Below are positions 31,331 through 43,226 of a stretch of DNA of 64,000 nt, piece by piece. Below the pieces are notes generated by a model. The model was given only the letters and a program-made list of their open reading frames with translations, was not told the origin of the DNA and searched no databases. Positions within the stretch are counted from its first letter, which is position 1. Each line of letters begins with the position of its first letter. This DNA comes from Ooceraea biroi (lineage: Eukaryota; Arthropoda; Insecta; Hymenoptera; Formicidae), in NCBI RefSeq assembly GCF_003672135.1, contig NC_039514.1, positions 4,030,001 to 4,094,000 on the forward strand. Direction: 5' to 3'. The translations under genes were made by a program, and so were the position numbers.

Positions 31331-31937
31331 ACTGATAATATAATAACAAGAACACATAACACAGCATAACACCGCTTTCATTTTATATAGACTTCCTTTT
31401 TTTCTGTAAAAAAGTTTATTTTAAATGTATAATTTTATGTATTATTTATATTTTTCTAATTTTTAATAATTTTTAATAATTTAAAATATTTTTCAAAATA
31501 AATAAAAGATTAAATTAATATTTAAATAGTTTAATCTTACAGAATTCCTTTTATTTTTTTCTGTAATAGAAACAGGTTTGCTCTAATCTTTCTTATTCTA
31601 AATAAATATCTTTCAAATCTTCTTAATTTTAACTTTTATTAATTTCTTTTAAATATATAATTGTATAACTAATAACATAAATCCAAACTAATAACTAATA
31701 ATAAAAACACAAACAAAACGAAATTTATATTTATATTAAATATACATATATGTGTTTCTCTACTTTCACTTCATACAAAATTCCTTTTATTTTTTTTTCT
31801 GTAATAGAAATAGGTTTAAATTACAAACTCAATTCAAATTATGTACTTTTCTAAAAATAAGTAAAAGAGTAAATTAATTAAGAGTAATTTAAACAGTTTA
31901 ATTTACTTCTTGAGAAGACTCATCTTCTGTCTTTCTT

Positions 31938-34900
31938 TTATTTGGAGTACGTACGTATACCTTTCAATAATTCCTTTAAGGTCATACGTCCATCTAATTT
32001 TTCAATATTTTGTATATTATTGACAAGAAGATATATTGGATTGGCTGTAATAAAATAAAATATACAATAATAATAAAGACAATAATAAAAAGATTATAAT
32101 AAAAAATCATTAAATTTTTTAACATATTTTATATTGTTTTAGACTATTATTTTAAAAATGTTTTGTTATAAATTACAAAATGTACTATATATTCTAATTT
32201 TTATTATAAAAGTATAAACATATATATTACTTGTTTGCATTGTACCTGTAATTTCAATTTTATCGCCTTTAGATATACCCATTGCACAATATTCATCAAT
32301 ATAAAAATTTACTATATGTATTTCTAATTTGTAAGTACCATCTGTAATTGATCCATATCCAATTAATTTATTTAATTTATTATCATGAACTTCTCCAAAA
32401 TTCGATTTGATGTATCCTTCTACTACTGTAAAATATTTAATATATATATAGGTTATTAAAACATATAAAATGAATTACTTAATAAGCTTAATTCTATTAA
32501 TTATTAAAAATAGAAAAAACAGTTTACAGTAGAAATTGTTTAATAGAATCAAGTAATATATTATAGATATGTCTGATTTGCAAAAACAAAATTTATAAAT
32601 GAAATAAAAAATGTTAATAAATTAATATTGTTTCACATAAATAAATAGTTTCAAAATATACTCGAAAGTAACATTTTATATACGGAAATTAGCAGAAATA
32701 TTTAATACAAAATATGTAATATATATATACAGGGTGTCCCGGGTTTTAACCGACAAACTGCGGGAGCATATTCTACTAGTGGAAATAAGAAAAAGTTCTT
32801 ATATCGAGTTTGCTTAGAAATGCTTCATTACAAAGTTATAAACCAATATTGAAAAGAAATATGAGATAAGTAACAACGGATTTTTTCACAAAAATAAAAA
32901 TTATCTACGCAATGATTTAGTGACGCATTTCAAAATGTTGTCCTTGCGCATCGATACAAGCTGGACATCGACGTAGTACAGAATTTGTTACATACGACAT
33001 TCCTGAAAATTTGGTTGCATCTCAGTAACTGAATTAGTAATTCGTTGCTTTAAATCTTCAAGCGAGATTACTTCTGTACTGTAAACTTTATTTTTTAAAG
33101 TTGCCCATAAAAAAATCAAGAGGCGTTAAATCGGGCGATCTTGGAGGCCAGAAAACCGCTCCTCCTCGACCAATCCACCTATGAGCGTAATGTTCGTCTA
33201 ACCAGTTTCTAACTTGTCTAGCATAGTGCGATGGACAACCGTCTAACTGTATCCAGCTGTTTTGGCGAAACTGCAGTGGCACATTTTCCATCAAAATTGG
33301 TAAATCGTTTGATAGGAATCTTCGAAAAGATTCTCCGTTCAATCGGTCAGGTAAAAAGAACGGACCAATAAGCCGGTCATGAAGCATACCCATCCAAACA
33401 TTACATCGAAATTCGTGTTAAAAGTTTCTTTGTCTGGTAGTATGTGGATTATTATGAGCCCATACATGGCTATTATGAGAATTGAATATGCCTCGTCTTG
33501 TAAAGGTCGCTTCATCTGTCCATAATATCATTGATGAGAAAAGATTGTCCCTTTCTACTGCGTTCACATACCGGTTACAAAATTCGACTCGTTTCTGATA
33601 ATCGATTGGAAGTCATTCTTGTACAGGTGTGTAATGATATGCGAATCTGTCATCAGCACGCAATGTTCTCCAAATAGTGTTTCGTGATATCTGCAGTTGA
33701 GCTGAAGCACGTCGAACACTTTGTGTAGGAGTATTATCAAAAAGATTTAAGATTCTTTCCGAGCGTCGTCGGTGCCTTAGAGCTGAACGAACATCATCAT
33801 ATTCATTCATAGGTCGAAATGAACCCAAATTACGTAATTGCAAATGGGTATTACTAAACACAGAACTGTCTGGTACTCTCCTGTTAGGAAATCTACGTTG
33901 ATACTCTCGTACGGCAGCTCGTGCATTTCCGTCACAGAATCCGTACACGAAATGAATATCGGTGTATTCCTCGTTTGAAAACACTTTTGGCATTCTGATA
34001 GTAATTGCTAGTTCACACGACGATTGAAATCTAACAGCTACTGTTGTGAAAGTAACAATCATACTGAATCGGTTCACCATAGTGAACATGAATACATGTG
34101 AATACACGTAACATAAACATCTTCGACCTTGCAAATTCTACACTATGTTCCGTTGTTATTTATCTCATATTTCTTTTCAATATTGGTTTATAACTTTGTA
34201 ATGAAGCATTTCTAAGCAAACTCGATATAAGAATTTTTTCTTATTTCCACTAGTAGAATATGCTCCCGCAGTTTGTCGGTTAAAACCCGGGACACCCTGT
34301 ATATATAAATATATAACAGTTTACAGTAGAAATTAGAATATATATATATTTATATATGTATGTAATATATAATATAATATATAATGTAATAATAATATAT
34401 AATGTATATATACTGTATATACATATATATGTAATTATAGGTTGGAATGTTGAAGATAATAACTTACTAATATTTCCTGAAACATTTAAAATTTCATTTA
34501 TTTTGATTCTAATAGGTGTACTTAATATTTGATTTGGCTCGTAGTCGCCTAAATTTGATATGACAGTATTACTTCTAATCAAAAGGTCGTATTGCACATT
34601 TCCGTTAATAAAATTGGATATTTTAGGAATTCTTGCTTGCACACCATCCAAATGAATAATCTGGATGAAAAGTATTCAATGCTTATGCTTATCTTACTAT
34701 TTAATTACATTATTATTATATTATTTTAGATTTATTATTATTATTATTTTATTACTGTTTATTGTTTATATATTATATCTTGTTTATTGTTTAGGATTTT
34801 ACTAAAAGATAATGAGTAAAATAACAATACTAAAATATAAACGACAGAAACTTTTGAGCAATTATGGATGCATAATGATAAAGAAGAGATTAATAAAATA

Positions 34901-35419
34901 ATAAATATTTACTTTATTTGGAATTATATACGGTAAAATATTTTCAATATCGTCGTTCCAAACAACAATTTGAATACGCCTTCCGCTTCCATTATTTAAA
35001 TAAAATTTAAAAATTTTATATTGTTGGTTGCTTCCAACAATACGAGGTGAATCAAGCCCATCAATATAGCCAATTACTTCGCTATAAGAAAAAAATTCGA
35101 CTGTTATATATGTTTCTCTTTCTATGTTTCTATATATATGTATGTAATATATAATATAATATATAATATATATAATGTATAATGTATATATAATAGATGA
35201 AAACTATATAATATAATTAACCAAAAAAACAAAACGTTTATCGTTTATTAGTTATTAGTTTGGATTTATGAAAATGAAAAATGAATATGTGACATATACT
35301 TACACAGTGGAATCATATATTTGGATATTATCCAAAATGTCATTGGAGGTAAATAATTCCTGTAAATTTTGCTCCTCACTATTCTCTTGCATCAGATTAT
35401 CAGATTGATCTTGAGACAT
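31938..35419 (-). CDS. intact five-exon gene for an RPA-like OB-fold ssDNA-binding protein (254 residues)
   Basis: Exons on the minus strand: 35419-35304, 35081-34913, 34660-34468, 32425-32246, 32044-31938. All introns are GT-AG (donors GTAAGT, GTAAAT, GTAAGT, GTACAA). The total of 765 nt has no internal stop and ends in TAA 31940-31938. Exon 2 encodes GYIDGLDSPRIVGSNQQYKIFKFYL, then RRIQIVVWNDDIENI. Exon 3 has LDGVQARIPKI, VQYDLLIRSNT and RIKINEI. Exon 4 has VEGYIKSNFGEVHD, then GSITDGTYKLEIHIVNF and GISKGDKIEITG. The pattern of beta-strands, the KxxKFxL...VVWND segment and the SDG/TDGTYKLEI segment match RPA70-type OB folds in insect multicopy RPA-like genes (family knowledge). It lacks the zinc-finger C-domain of true RPA70. 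Intron 3 contains a complete transposon. A role in ssDNA binding is inferred. Confidence 0.7.
32730..34299 (-). mobile_element. long-TIR Tc1/mariner-like element, copy 3, within an intron
   Basis: Ends CAGGGTGTCCCGGG and complement inside TA targets (32728-32729, 34300-34301). Arms 32730-32880 and 34149-34299 (151 bp) have no net indels and roughly one mismatch seen. It lies wholly inside intron 3 of the RPA-like gene, in the same orientation as that gene. Same superfamily as copies 1 and 2, but a different subfamily by protein sequence. Confidence 0.85.
32917..33994 (-). pseudogene. transposase of copy 3, two stops and one frameshift
   Basis: The ATG at 33994 (MPKVFSNEEY) is preferred over upstream in-frame Met residues. 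The HTH region includes REYQRRFPNRRVP; the second HTH is SVRRASAQLQISRNTIWRTL. Catalytic segments: LWTDEATF, WIQLDGCPSHYAR and WPPRSPDLTPLDFF. TGA at 33615-33613 (after TPVQE) replaces an expected Trp. TAA at 33420-33418 (after QRNF) likely replaces Gln. A one-base loss in a T-run at about 33107 shifts the frame after LDFF. The C-terminus in the shifted frame ends ACIDAQGQHFEMRH at 32917. Confidence 0.85.
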
Positions 35420-36692
35420 TTTGCGTATGTTTTAAAAATCATTGTTAAAAGAAAAACACTTAAACACTTAAACACTTACACCCTTTTTTCGTAATGAACA
35501 TCGTATTTGTACGTAAGAAATATGTATGAGATACATGAACAAACGGTTTACTTATGTAATTGTATATTCAACATTGATAAATTCAATTTCGAAAACGACG
35601 TTCAGAAATGAAGCAAAGTAAAAAATTAATGTAGATCGACGAAGTATTTCTGACTGGATATAATAAAGAATTATGTAATATATTTTAGCAAATCTAATTT
35701 AGCAAATATTGTAGCTTTAGAACTTACCTCAAATAGGACAATTAAAGAAATTCAAAGCAGTTGCTAAGACGGCACGACTATAGCTGGATTTCACTCGCGG
35801 GCTCTTGCGCGCGCACACAAGGAAACACAGAATGTTTAATCACAGAATTAATATCACAAACACTGAACACAAAAGAACGAAAGACTTTGAAAACAGATAC
35901 ACGGATACACGGAGATTCGTACGCGTCGGCAACCGTGCAGATCGTGTGAGCTTTTGCGCGACTGAAACCTGAGGCCTCGAGCATCGGTCCTTTTATTTGA
36001 GCGCGGTTTCCGAGGACCACCGTTAAATCGATATGATACTTTTATTTTATATCTAAGAGACGAGAGAACGACGGACGATCTCCAGAAAACAATCTGTCAA
36101 ATCTTTATCGATCGCGGGCTGGCAACTGACGTTGTCAGCTGATGCTGACGTTACGACGCTCATTGCCGCGGCCGAATTATAAAAATGACAGAATCGTTAA
36201 CTACGTTAAATACTTCAGTTTCGCGATCGGAATCGTTAGTGATTGTACTTATATTGTGTTTGTGATTGTGAATTTATTAGAAAATATATAAATTTCATTT
36301 CAAGGATTTGTGTGCTGATTGTGCGCGTCCGTGTGTTCGCGAGTGAGTCGCAAGTCTTCTTCAATCAGACAACAATCAGAATAAAGAAAAGATCTTGAAA
36401 GAAAAGGAATAAGAAAAGATATTGAAAGAAAAGGAAAGGAGAGATAAGGTAACTTAACATAATAATAATAATAATAGATAATAGTGAAATTGTAGTAATA
36501 TCGAAACAACATTCTTCAATGAAAATAGAATGAATGAGTGAGTGAATAGATAATGTATGTATGTGTGTATGTATGTAAAAATATAAATATATATTCTTAT
36601 TACAGGTTATTCAAAAAGAAAAAAAGGCGGAAAAGCGGATTCTTTTTAGTCCGTTAAGAGAAAATATACAACAATTATATAGAGGTAACGAT
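35420..36692. other. intergenic region with possible rightward TATA/initiator at 36178-36219
   Basis: No gene. TATAAAAATGAC (36178) is followed 39 bp later by TCAGT (36215), the same spacing seen in the left-edge block. 35760-36020 is GC-richer. (TGTA)n and AT-rich repeats lie at about 36545-36600. Confidence 0.35.
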
Positions 36693-39600
36693 TGTGGAGG
36701 TGGTAATATGCAATAAAACACTCTAAATACGTGAATTAAATGAGATATATTTACATACTCCTTTTTAACGTGACAATAACGTGCGAGCAGAATGGCGACA
36801 TTCGCGCGTTCCCTCCCTTCAACCACGAGCTACTAACTTTATAGTAATAACGTCTTATAACGCCGACAACTTAAAAACCAAAAATATAACTAAACATGTA
36901 ATCTCTCAATGCATCTATAAAATAACAAAAAGAACTTCACATTCGGCCCCCTTGTTTTTGTTGATTAAACGTATTCATAAACATATTAACATTTTTAAAC
37001 AAAACATTTCCATTCAATGGTTTCGTTAAACAATCCGCCGTCATTAACTCATTTGAAACATGTTTTATATTAACGTTTTCTCTTTTAACTTCTTCGCGAA
37101 TATAATAACATTTTCTATTCAACAATTTTGATTTAGTCTTAAAGTTACCTCCATTAGCCAGCCTAACCGCATTTAAACTGTCGCATTTTATTTCTATCCT
37201 CAACTCCTTTTCCAGGCCTATTTCTTTCAATAGTCGGTTAGTCATCACTTCTTTTAGCCCTTCCAGCATTGCTTCAAGTTCGCTCTCGGTCGATGATAAC
37301 GCTACCGTATGTTGCTTCTTACTCTTCCAATGGATCAAGTCTCCATTCCAATATAACAATAATCCAGTAAATGATTTTGCATCCCTTGTACGATCCCACG
37401 AAGCATCAGTCTCGCATTCAATTCCGTTGGAATTTTCTCTCTTTCCGAACTCCAAACAATAATCAATGGTTGTTTTTAAATATCGCAAAATTCGTTTTAA
37501 AGCTTACATATGCATAATTCTTGGATCCTGATTAAATTGAGATAAACAGCTCAACGCGAATGATATATCCGGTCTTGTGTACACGCTCAAGTACATAAGT
37601 CGCCCCATTAATTCTTAATATGTTCTTACATCACATTTGGGACTTTCATCACATTCATCCATCTTCTGATTGATATCAATTGGTGATTTCACTCCATTGC
37701 ATTCTTCCATTCCGTATAACTCCAATAATCTTCTAATATAATTCTCCTGATGTACATATATTTTCTTCTCTGTTTGTTCTATCTGCATTCCCAAAATAGT
37801 TTTCGCTTCTCCAATATCTTTTATATTTATTCGTTGCTTAATCTTGTCCATAAAAAATTTTTCAAATGTATCATCACTTGACACCACTGACATGTCGTCT
37901 ACGTGAACTCCACAAAATAAAAAACCGTTTTTATCTGTAACGTAAAATAAACATGGATCCTCCTTAGATTGTTGTAATCCGCTTTCAATCAATACTTTCG
38001 TCAAAAAATCATTCCAGCATCTTCCGGCTTACTTGAATCCGTAAATGCTCTTCTTTAACTTGCATACGTCACTTTTCTTGTTTTCGCTGCTCTCTTCCGG
38101 TAATTCCATAAATAATTCTTCTCTGAGGGTTCCGTGTAAAATGCAGTCTCTACGTCATAAATTTTAATTTTTCTGCCTTTTTGTGCACCGATACTAAGCA
38201 ATAATCGAATAGTTTCAGTTCTCACCACTGGAGCAAATGTTTCTTCGTAGTCTTGTCCAGGGCGTTGTCTACATCCCATTGCAACAAGTCTGGCCTTGAA
38301 TTGTCGTTCTCCAGTATCCGGATCCTCCTTGATGTTAAATACCCATTTATTTTTTATTACTCTTTTTCCTTGTGGGCGGGGCACTATTGTCCACACCTCA
38401 TGTTTCTTCATTGATGCCAATTCCTTGTCTATAGCTTGCTTCCAATACTTTGAATAGTTTGATTCTTTTGCTTCTTTCATATTCTTCAGTATTTCTTCAT
38501 CCATGGATAACATTGCTGCCTGTTGATTTTTAATTCTCTCCGATCGTCTAACGTTTTGTTCTAAATCTCTTCGTCTATTTTCTTCTCGTTGTATGTGACT
38601 TCGTACTTCCATCACATCTTTTGTCGTCCCTATCCGGTCTACCTTTATTTCTTGCTCTCTCTTCTTGTAAAATTGATTTTCTTCATTATAATTGTTTCGA
38701 TTAAAATCTTCGAAATCCTCCGTACTCTCGTATTCATCATTACTACTTTCTTCAGTTTCTGATCTTCCATCTTCCTGCATGTCTTCATTCTCTTCAAGCT
38801 GCTCTTTTGAAACGTTCTCCTTGATATCTTCGTCCAAGCCTACAACTATTAAATTCTTCTTATTTGCCAGATGATTCTCTTCCCATCTGTGCAATAGTTC
38901 CTGTCCATTTTTGCCTTCATCGAATTTAACATCGCAGTCACTTCGTATTTTTCCAATTTCAGGAATATAAACTCGATATGTATTATTTGCAGAATATCCT
39001 ACAAATATTCCTTTTATACACTTTGGCTCAAATTTCTTCTTTTTGTTTTCTTTATTGAGCAAGTATGCTAAACAGCCAAATTTTCTCATACATTTTATGT
39101 TCGGTTTCCTATTATTCCACATTTCGTAAGGAGTTTATCCGTGTGATGTAGATTTAATTCTATTCCGTATATATGCGGCTGTACACACTGCTTCGGCCCA
39201 AAAATCCATCGGTATCTTGGAATCAGAAATCATCGTTCTTGTCATTTCAATTATAGATTTATTTGCCCGCTCAACTACTCCATTACACTGCGGTGTTCTT
39301 GGTGGACTTAATTCATGTTTTATTCCTTTAATACTCAACCAATTTTTTAAATAATCGCCAGTAAACTCACCTCCGTTGTCTGATCGTATAGCTTTTAATT
39401 TCAATCCAGTCTGGTTTTCCTTTAATACGATAAGTTTCTTCAGGTGTTTTGATGTCTCACTCTTCTTTGCAAGCAATTCAACAAAGATGACCTTAGAATA
39501 ATCATCAATTACTGTCAAAATATATTTCTTTCCACCACGTGACTGCGGACTTATCGGACCAATCAAATCAATATGCCAAAGATCCATTATTTTATTTGTT

Positions 39601-41527
39601 TTCTTCACTGCTATCCTAGGATGATTCTTTCTGCACATCTTTCCTTCTACGCATGAATCACACTGCTTCTTCTCTTTAATCGCTTCCGTCATTCCTATAA
39701 CAAAATCTTCTTTCTTCATTTCTTCTATAATTCTTTTATTCGCATGCCCGAACCTCTTGTGCCAAATATCTATGTCATCCGATATCACTAACGTTTCATC
39801 ACAAATGTTCGACGACCTCACATGATAGGCATTTCCTTCGCGTTCAGCCATCATTATTATTTCCTTTTCGTCTTGATAAATAACAGTTCCATACTTGTCA
39901 AATTTCACATTATATCCGCTGTCAGTAATTTTTGCCACTGACAATAAGTTTGTATTAATATCCGGGACGTACAGTACATTTTTTAATCGTACTCTATTCT
40001 CACATGCTGACTGCTTCATTATTACTTCTCCTATACCTTTCGAAGTTAATGTTCTTCCCTTTTAACCGCTAAATGTATATATCTCTCATCTTCTTCTTTA
40101 TTAATAAAAAACTTTTTTTTGCAAGTCATGTGGCTCGTTGCGCCTGAGTCTAATAACCAAATGCGGTCTTTATCACAATCTAGTACACCAAAATCCTCTC
40201 CGGCTTTCAAAATCAGTGTTGTACTCACATATGGTCTGTCACTTACTGTTAACACGGCTTCATCAGTAACTTTCAACGTAGATTCATTTCTTCCTCGGCC
40301 TCGTTCGTTTCCTCTTCCTCTAGTATTTCCCTGGTAATTTCCTCTATATCCTCTTCCTCGCGATGTTACATTTCGTTTTGGTTCCTTACAATCTGCTGCA
40401 ATATGATTAAATTTCTGGCAATTAAAACATTTCAATTTATTATGACATTCATGCGATATATGCCCTTTGCTTCCACAATTGTAGCATACAATATCACTCT
40501 TCGATTTTTCTCTTGCTCTTCTTACGTTTTCATAATCTCTTGACGCCTTTTCATCTATTTTCTTCTCTCTTCTCAGTTCTTCCTGTTTCAAAGTATATCG
40601 AATATCATTAATAGTCACTTCCTTCTCTGTTTCTATTACTCATACGTTCTGTTCGAATTCAGGTCTTAATCCTCTTAACATGTACATTCGTAATTCATAA
40701 TCCTCGACTCTCTTTCCTAATTGCATGCATTGATTTCGTAAAGCTTCAGCTCTGTTTAAATAAGCATCTACATTTTCATCCTTTTTCATTCTTAAAGTTG
40801 TCAACTCACTTAACGATTTAACTCGTAATTGTTCAGTATCATCTGCCATATCACGCTTGATCAACGACCATAACCTATCCGCGTTCTTCTCTCTTGTATA
40901 TTTTAATAAATGGGCTTTACTCATTGTATTTATCATTACTGTTCTTGCAGCGTAATTATCATCATCCCATTCATTCCATACCTTGTATTTCAACGGATAA
41001 TCTATCTCACCTTCCGCAGATTTCACTGGTGGCACCACATTTATCACTTTCTTCCAAAGCTTCTTTGATCTCAATATCCCTTCAATCTTCTCACTCCATA
41101 GAAAATAATTGATATCATCGAGTGGTTCCACCCTTGCCAAATTCCAGCTCTCCGCCATGGCTTTGTCTACGATCGTTGTTGCGTCTCATACGATTCTTTA
41201 CTCGTAATTTTTCTTTTTACTGCTCCTCGCTTTTCTCTCACTCTATTAGCACCTCCTAACCACGCTCTGCTACCACTTGTGGAGGTGGTAATATGCAATA
41301 AAACACTCTAAATACGTGAATTAAATGAGATATATTTGCACACTCCTTTTTAACGTGACAATAACGTGCGAGCAGTAATGGCAACATTCACGCGTTCCCT
41401 CCCTTCAACCACGAGCTACCAACTTTATAGTAATAACGTCTTATAACGCCGACAACTTAAAAACCAAAAATATAACTAAACATGTAATCTCTCAATGCAT
41501 CTATAAAATAACAAAAATAACTTCACA
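36693..41527 (-). mobile_element. complete Copia LTR retrotransposon (leftward), mutated
   Basis: LTRs 36693-36941 and 41278-41527 (249/250 bp, TG...CA) are nearly identical. Just inside the 5' LTR, minus-strand TGGTAGCAGAGC resembles Copia primer-binding sites for initiator-tRNA-Met fragments. Inside the 3' LTR is a purine tract (ACAAGGGGGCCGAA). Possible 5-bp target duplication ACGAT/ACAAT (one mismatch). The order gag, protease, integrase, RT, RNase H is the Copia order. Confidence 0.9.
36937..41158 (-). pseudogene. Copia Gag-Pol polyprotein, several stops and frameshifts
   Basis: Gag starts at the ATG at 41158; TGA after FEQNV (about 40642). Two CCHC knuckles: CYNCGSKGHISHEC and CFNCQKFNHIAADC. 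Protease WLLDSGATSHMT. Frameshift at about 40046. Integrase: HKRFGH...CDSC zinc region, WHIDLIGP, IRSDNGGEFTG, PPRTPQCNGVVERANK. TAA after KSTSHG (39137). RT: RQFKARLVAMGCRQ, FAPVVRTETIRLLLS. Frameshift at about 38110 (after DVETAF). HVDDMSVV stands where YVDD is usual. Stops follow at about 37615 and 37507. RNase H: CETDASWDRT, ALSSTESELEAM. Active-site Asp residues are mostly kept, but at least five breaks make it inactive. Confidence 0.9.
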
Positions 41528-42322
41528 ACAATTATATAGAAAACAGAAGATTTTTGTTAAATATAATTAAGTCTTTCCTCATGCAAATCATTAAAAGATT
41601 TGTTTGTTTCATTATATTTTGTTTCTTTAAGAAATTTTTGTATGTTTATAAAATCGTAAAATAATAAATTACTATTAATATTTGCACAATAGTTTAGCAT
41701 TGCAAAAATTAAATTGTTCATCTATCAATTATTAAATAATAAAGTATTAAATAATAAATTATTAAATAATAACTATAAATATAAATTTAAATATAAATAT
41801 AAATATATAATTAGAAATATTAATTACGATTGCAATGAAAATAATATTTATAATGATAATGATAATGATGATGAAGATGACTACATGATGATGATAATGA
41901 TGAAAATGATGATAATGATGGAAATGATGTTAATGTTGAAAATTATGATAATGTTGAAAATGATGATAATTATGATGTTGATAATGTTGTTAATAAGGGT
42001 AATGATGATGTTGGTAATGTTAATGATGATAATGACGATACATTTACGGATATGAAACATAATACTAACAAAGATAGTGATAGTAATTCATTTATTATCT
42101 GCAATTAAAGTACTAATTTAAAATTAATTTTACGCATACTTATCTCTAAACTGACCTATTTTTAACCTGACAAAACCTGACATGATGAAACGTAGAAATT
42201 ACGTAAGACGATCCTAATTACATCATTCTACAGTAAGAAAACTCACTGCTCGATTGAACTGTTTCCAAAATTAAACTGTTTTTGCTGTTTGTTTGATAAT
42301 TAGTCGTTGACCTTACATTTAT
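41528..42322. other. AT-rich spacer with (GAT)n/(AAT)n simple repeats
   Basis: ATTATTAAATAATAA repeats occupy about 41725-41775, and imperfect ATGATGATAATGATG repeats about 41850-42045. An apparent ORF here is only low-complexity sequence. No gene. Confidence 0.6.
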
Positions 42323-43226
42323 TAGGTTGGTCAAAAAGTCTTTTCGTATTTTATGTAAAAAGGAAACACTTGTTTTTCACAAAACGCACTTTTATTTTAA
42401 TCATCAATATAGTCTCCGCCTCGTCTAATGACCTCCTCCCATCGATCTACAAGCTTGAAAATTCCGTCCTTGAAAAAGGCACTAGTCCTGGAATTAAAGA
42501 AAAGATTCAACTCTCTTTGGACTTTGTCTGCCGAAGCGATTTTTTTCCGTTAAGAAACTTTTGCAGGGATCTAAAAAGATGATATAGTCGGATGGCGCGA
42601 GGTCAGGAGAGTATGGTGGGTGCTCGAGAAGTTCCCAATTAAGCTCTCCGATTTTTCTCAACGTGAGTGCACTCACCTGAGGACGAGCGTTGTCCTGGTG
42701 GAAGAGGATACCTTTACGATTAACAAGTTGGGGTCAGAGTTCCTTGAGTTTTGTCTGAACTCTTTCCAATTGCTGACAGTAGAGGTCCGTATTGATAGTT
42801 TGATTTCTTGGTAGGAGCTCATAGTAGACAATTCCGCGCACATCCCACCACACACTTAACATGATCTTCTGCCCGTGGATATTCCGCTTTGGAGTCCTCT
42901 GAGCTGAACTTCCGGACTCACACCAACTTCGTTTTCGTACCACATTATCATAAAAGATCCATTTTTCGTCGCACGTAATTAATCGATCAAGAAAAGGTTC
43001 GTTGCGATGTCGGTTGAGCAGTGTAACGCACTTGGAGATGCGATCAAGCTTATTCCTCTAGCTCAATGCATGCGGTACCCACTTGTTCAATTTTGACACA
43101 AAGCCAAGTTGGTGGAGGCTGATGATGGTTCCGTGAGATACTCCGAATTCTTCCTCGAGCTCGCGAGTGGTAATATCCGGGGTTTCTTTGACTCTGCTTC
43201 GCAAGCGCGCTTTGTCGATGACAAAT
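42323..43226 (-). pseudogene. second mariner (different subfamily), missing its transposase N-terminus
   Basis: The terminal repeat TTAGGTTGGTCAAAAAGTC begins at 42323 and marks the 3' end. On the minus strand, pieces of transposase appear in several frames: TRELEEEFGVSHGTI (HTH), ITCDEKWIFYDN (first Asp), IMLSVWWDVRGIVYYELL and PPYSPDLAPSDY (third Asp), while the HQDNARPH-type segment region is decayed. The first helix-turn-helix and the other TIR are absent; sequence switches to Helitron at about 43227. Multiple frameshifts. Confidence 0.75.

Noticed and set aside
41714..42055. 113-residue Met/Asp/Asn ORF
   Set aside because: Simple (GAT/AAT)n repeat with no domain.
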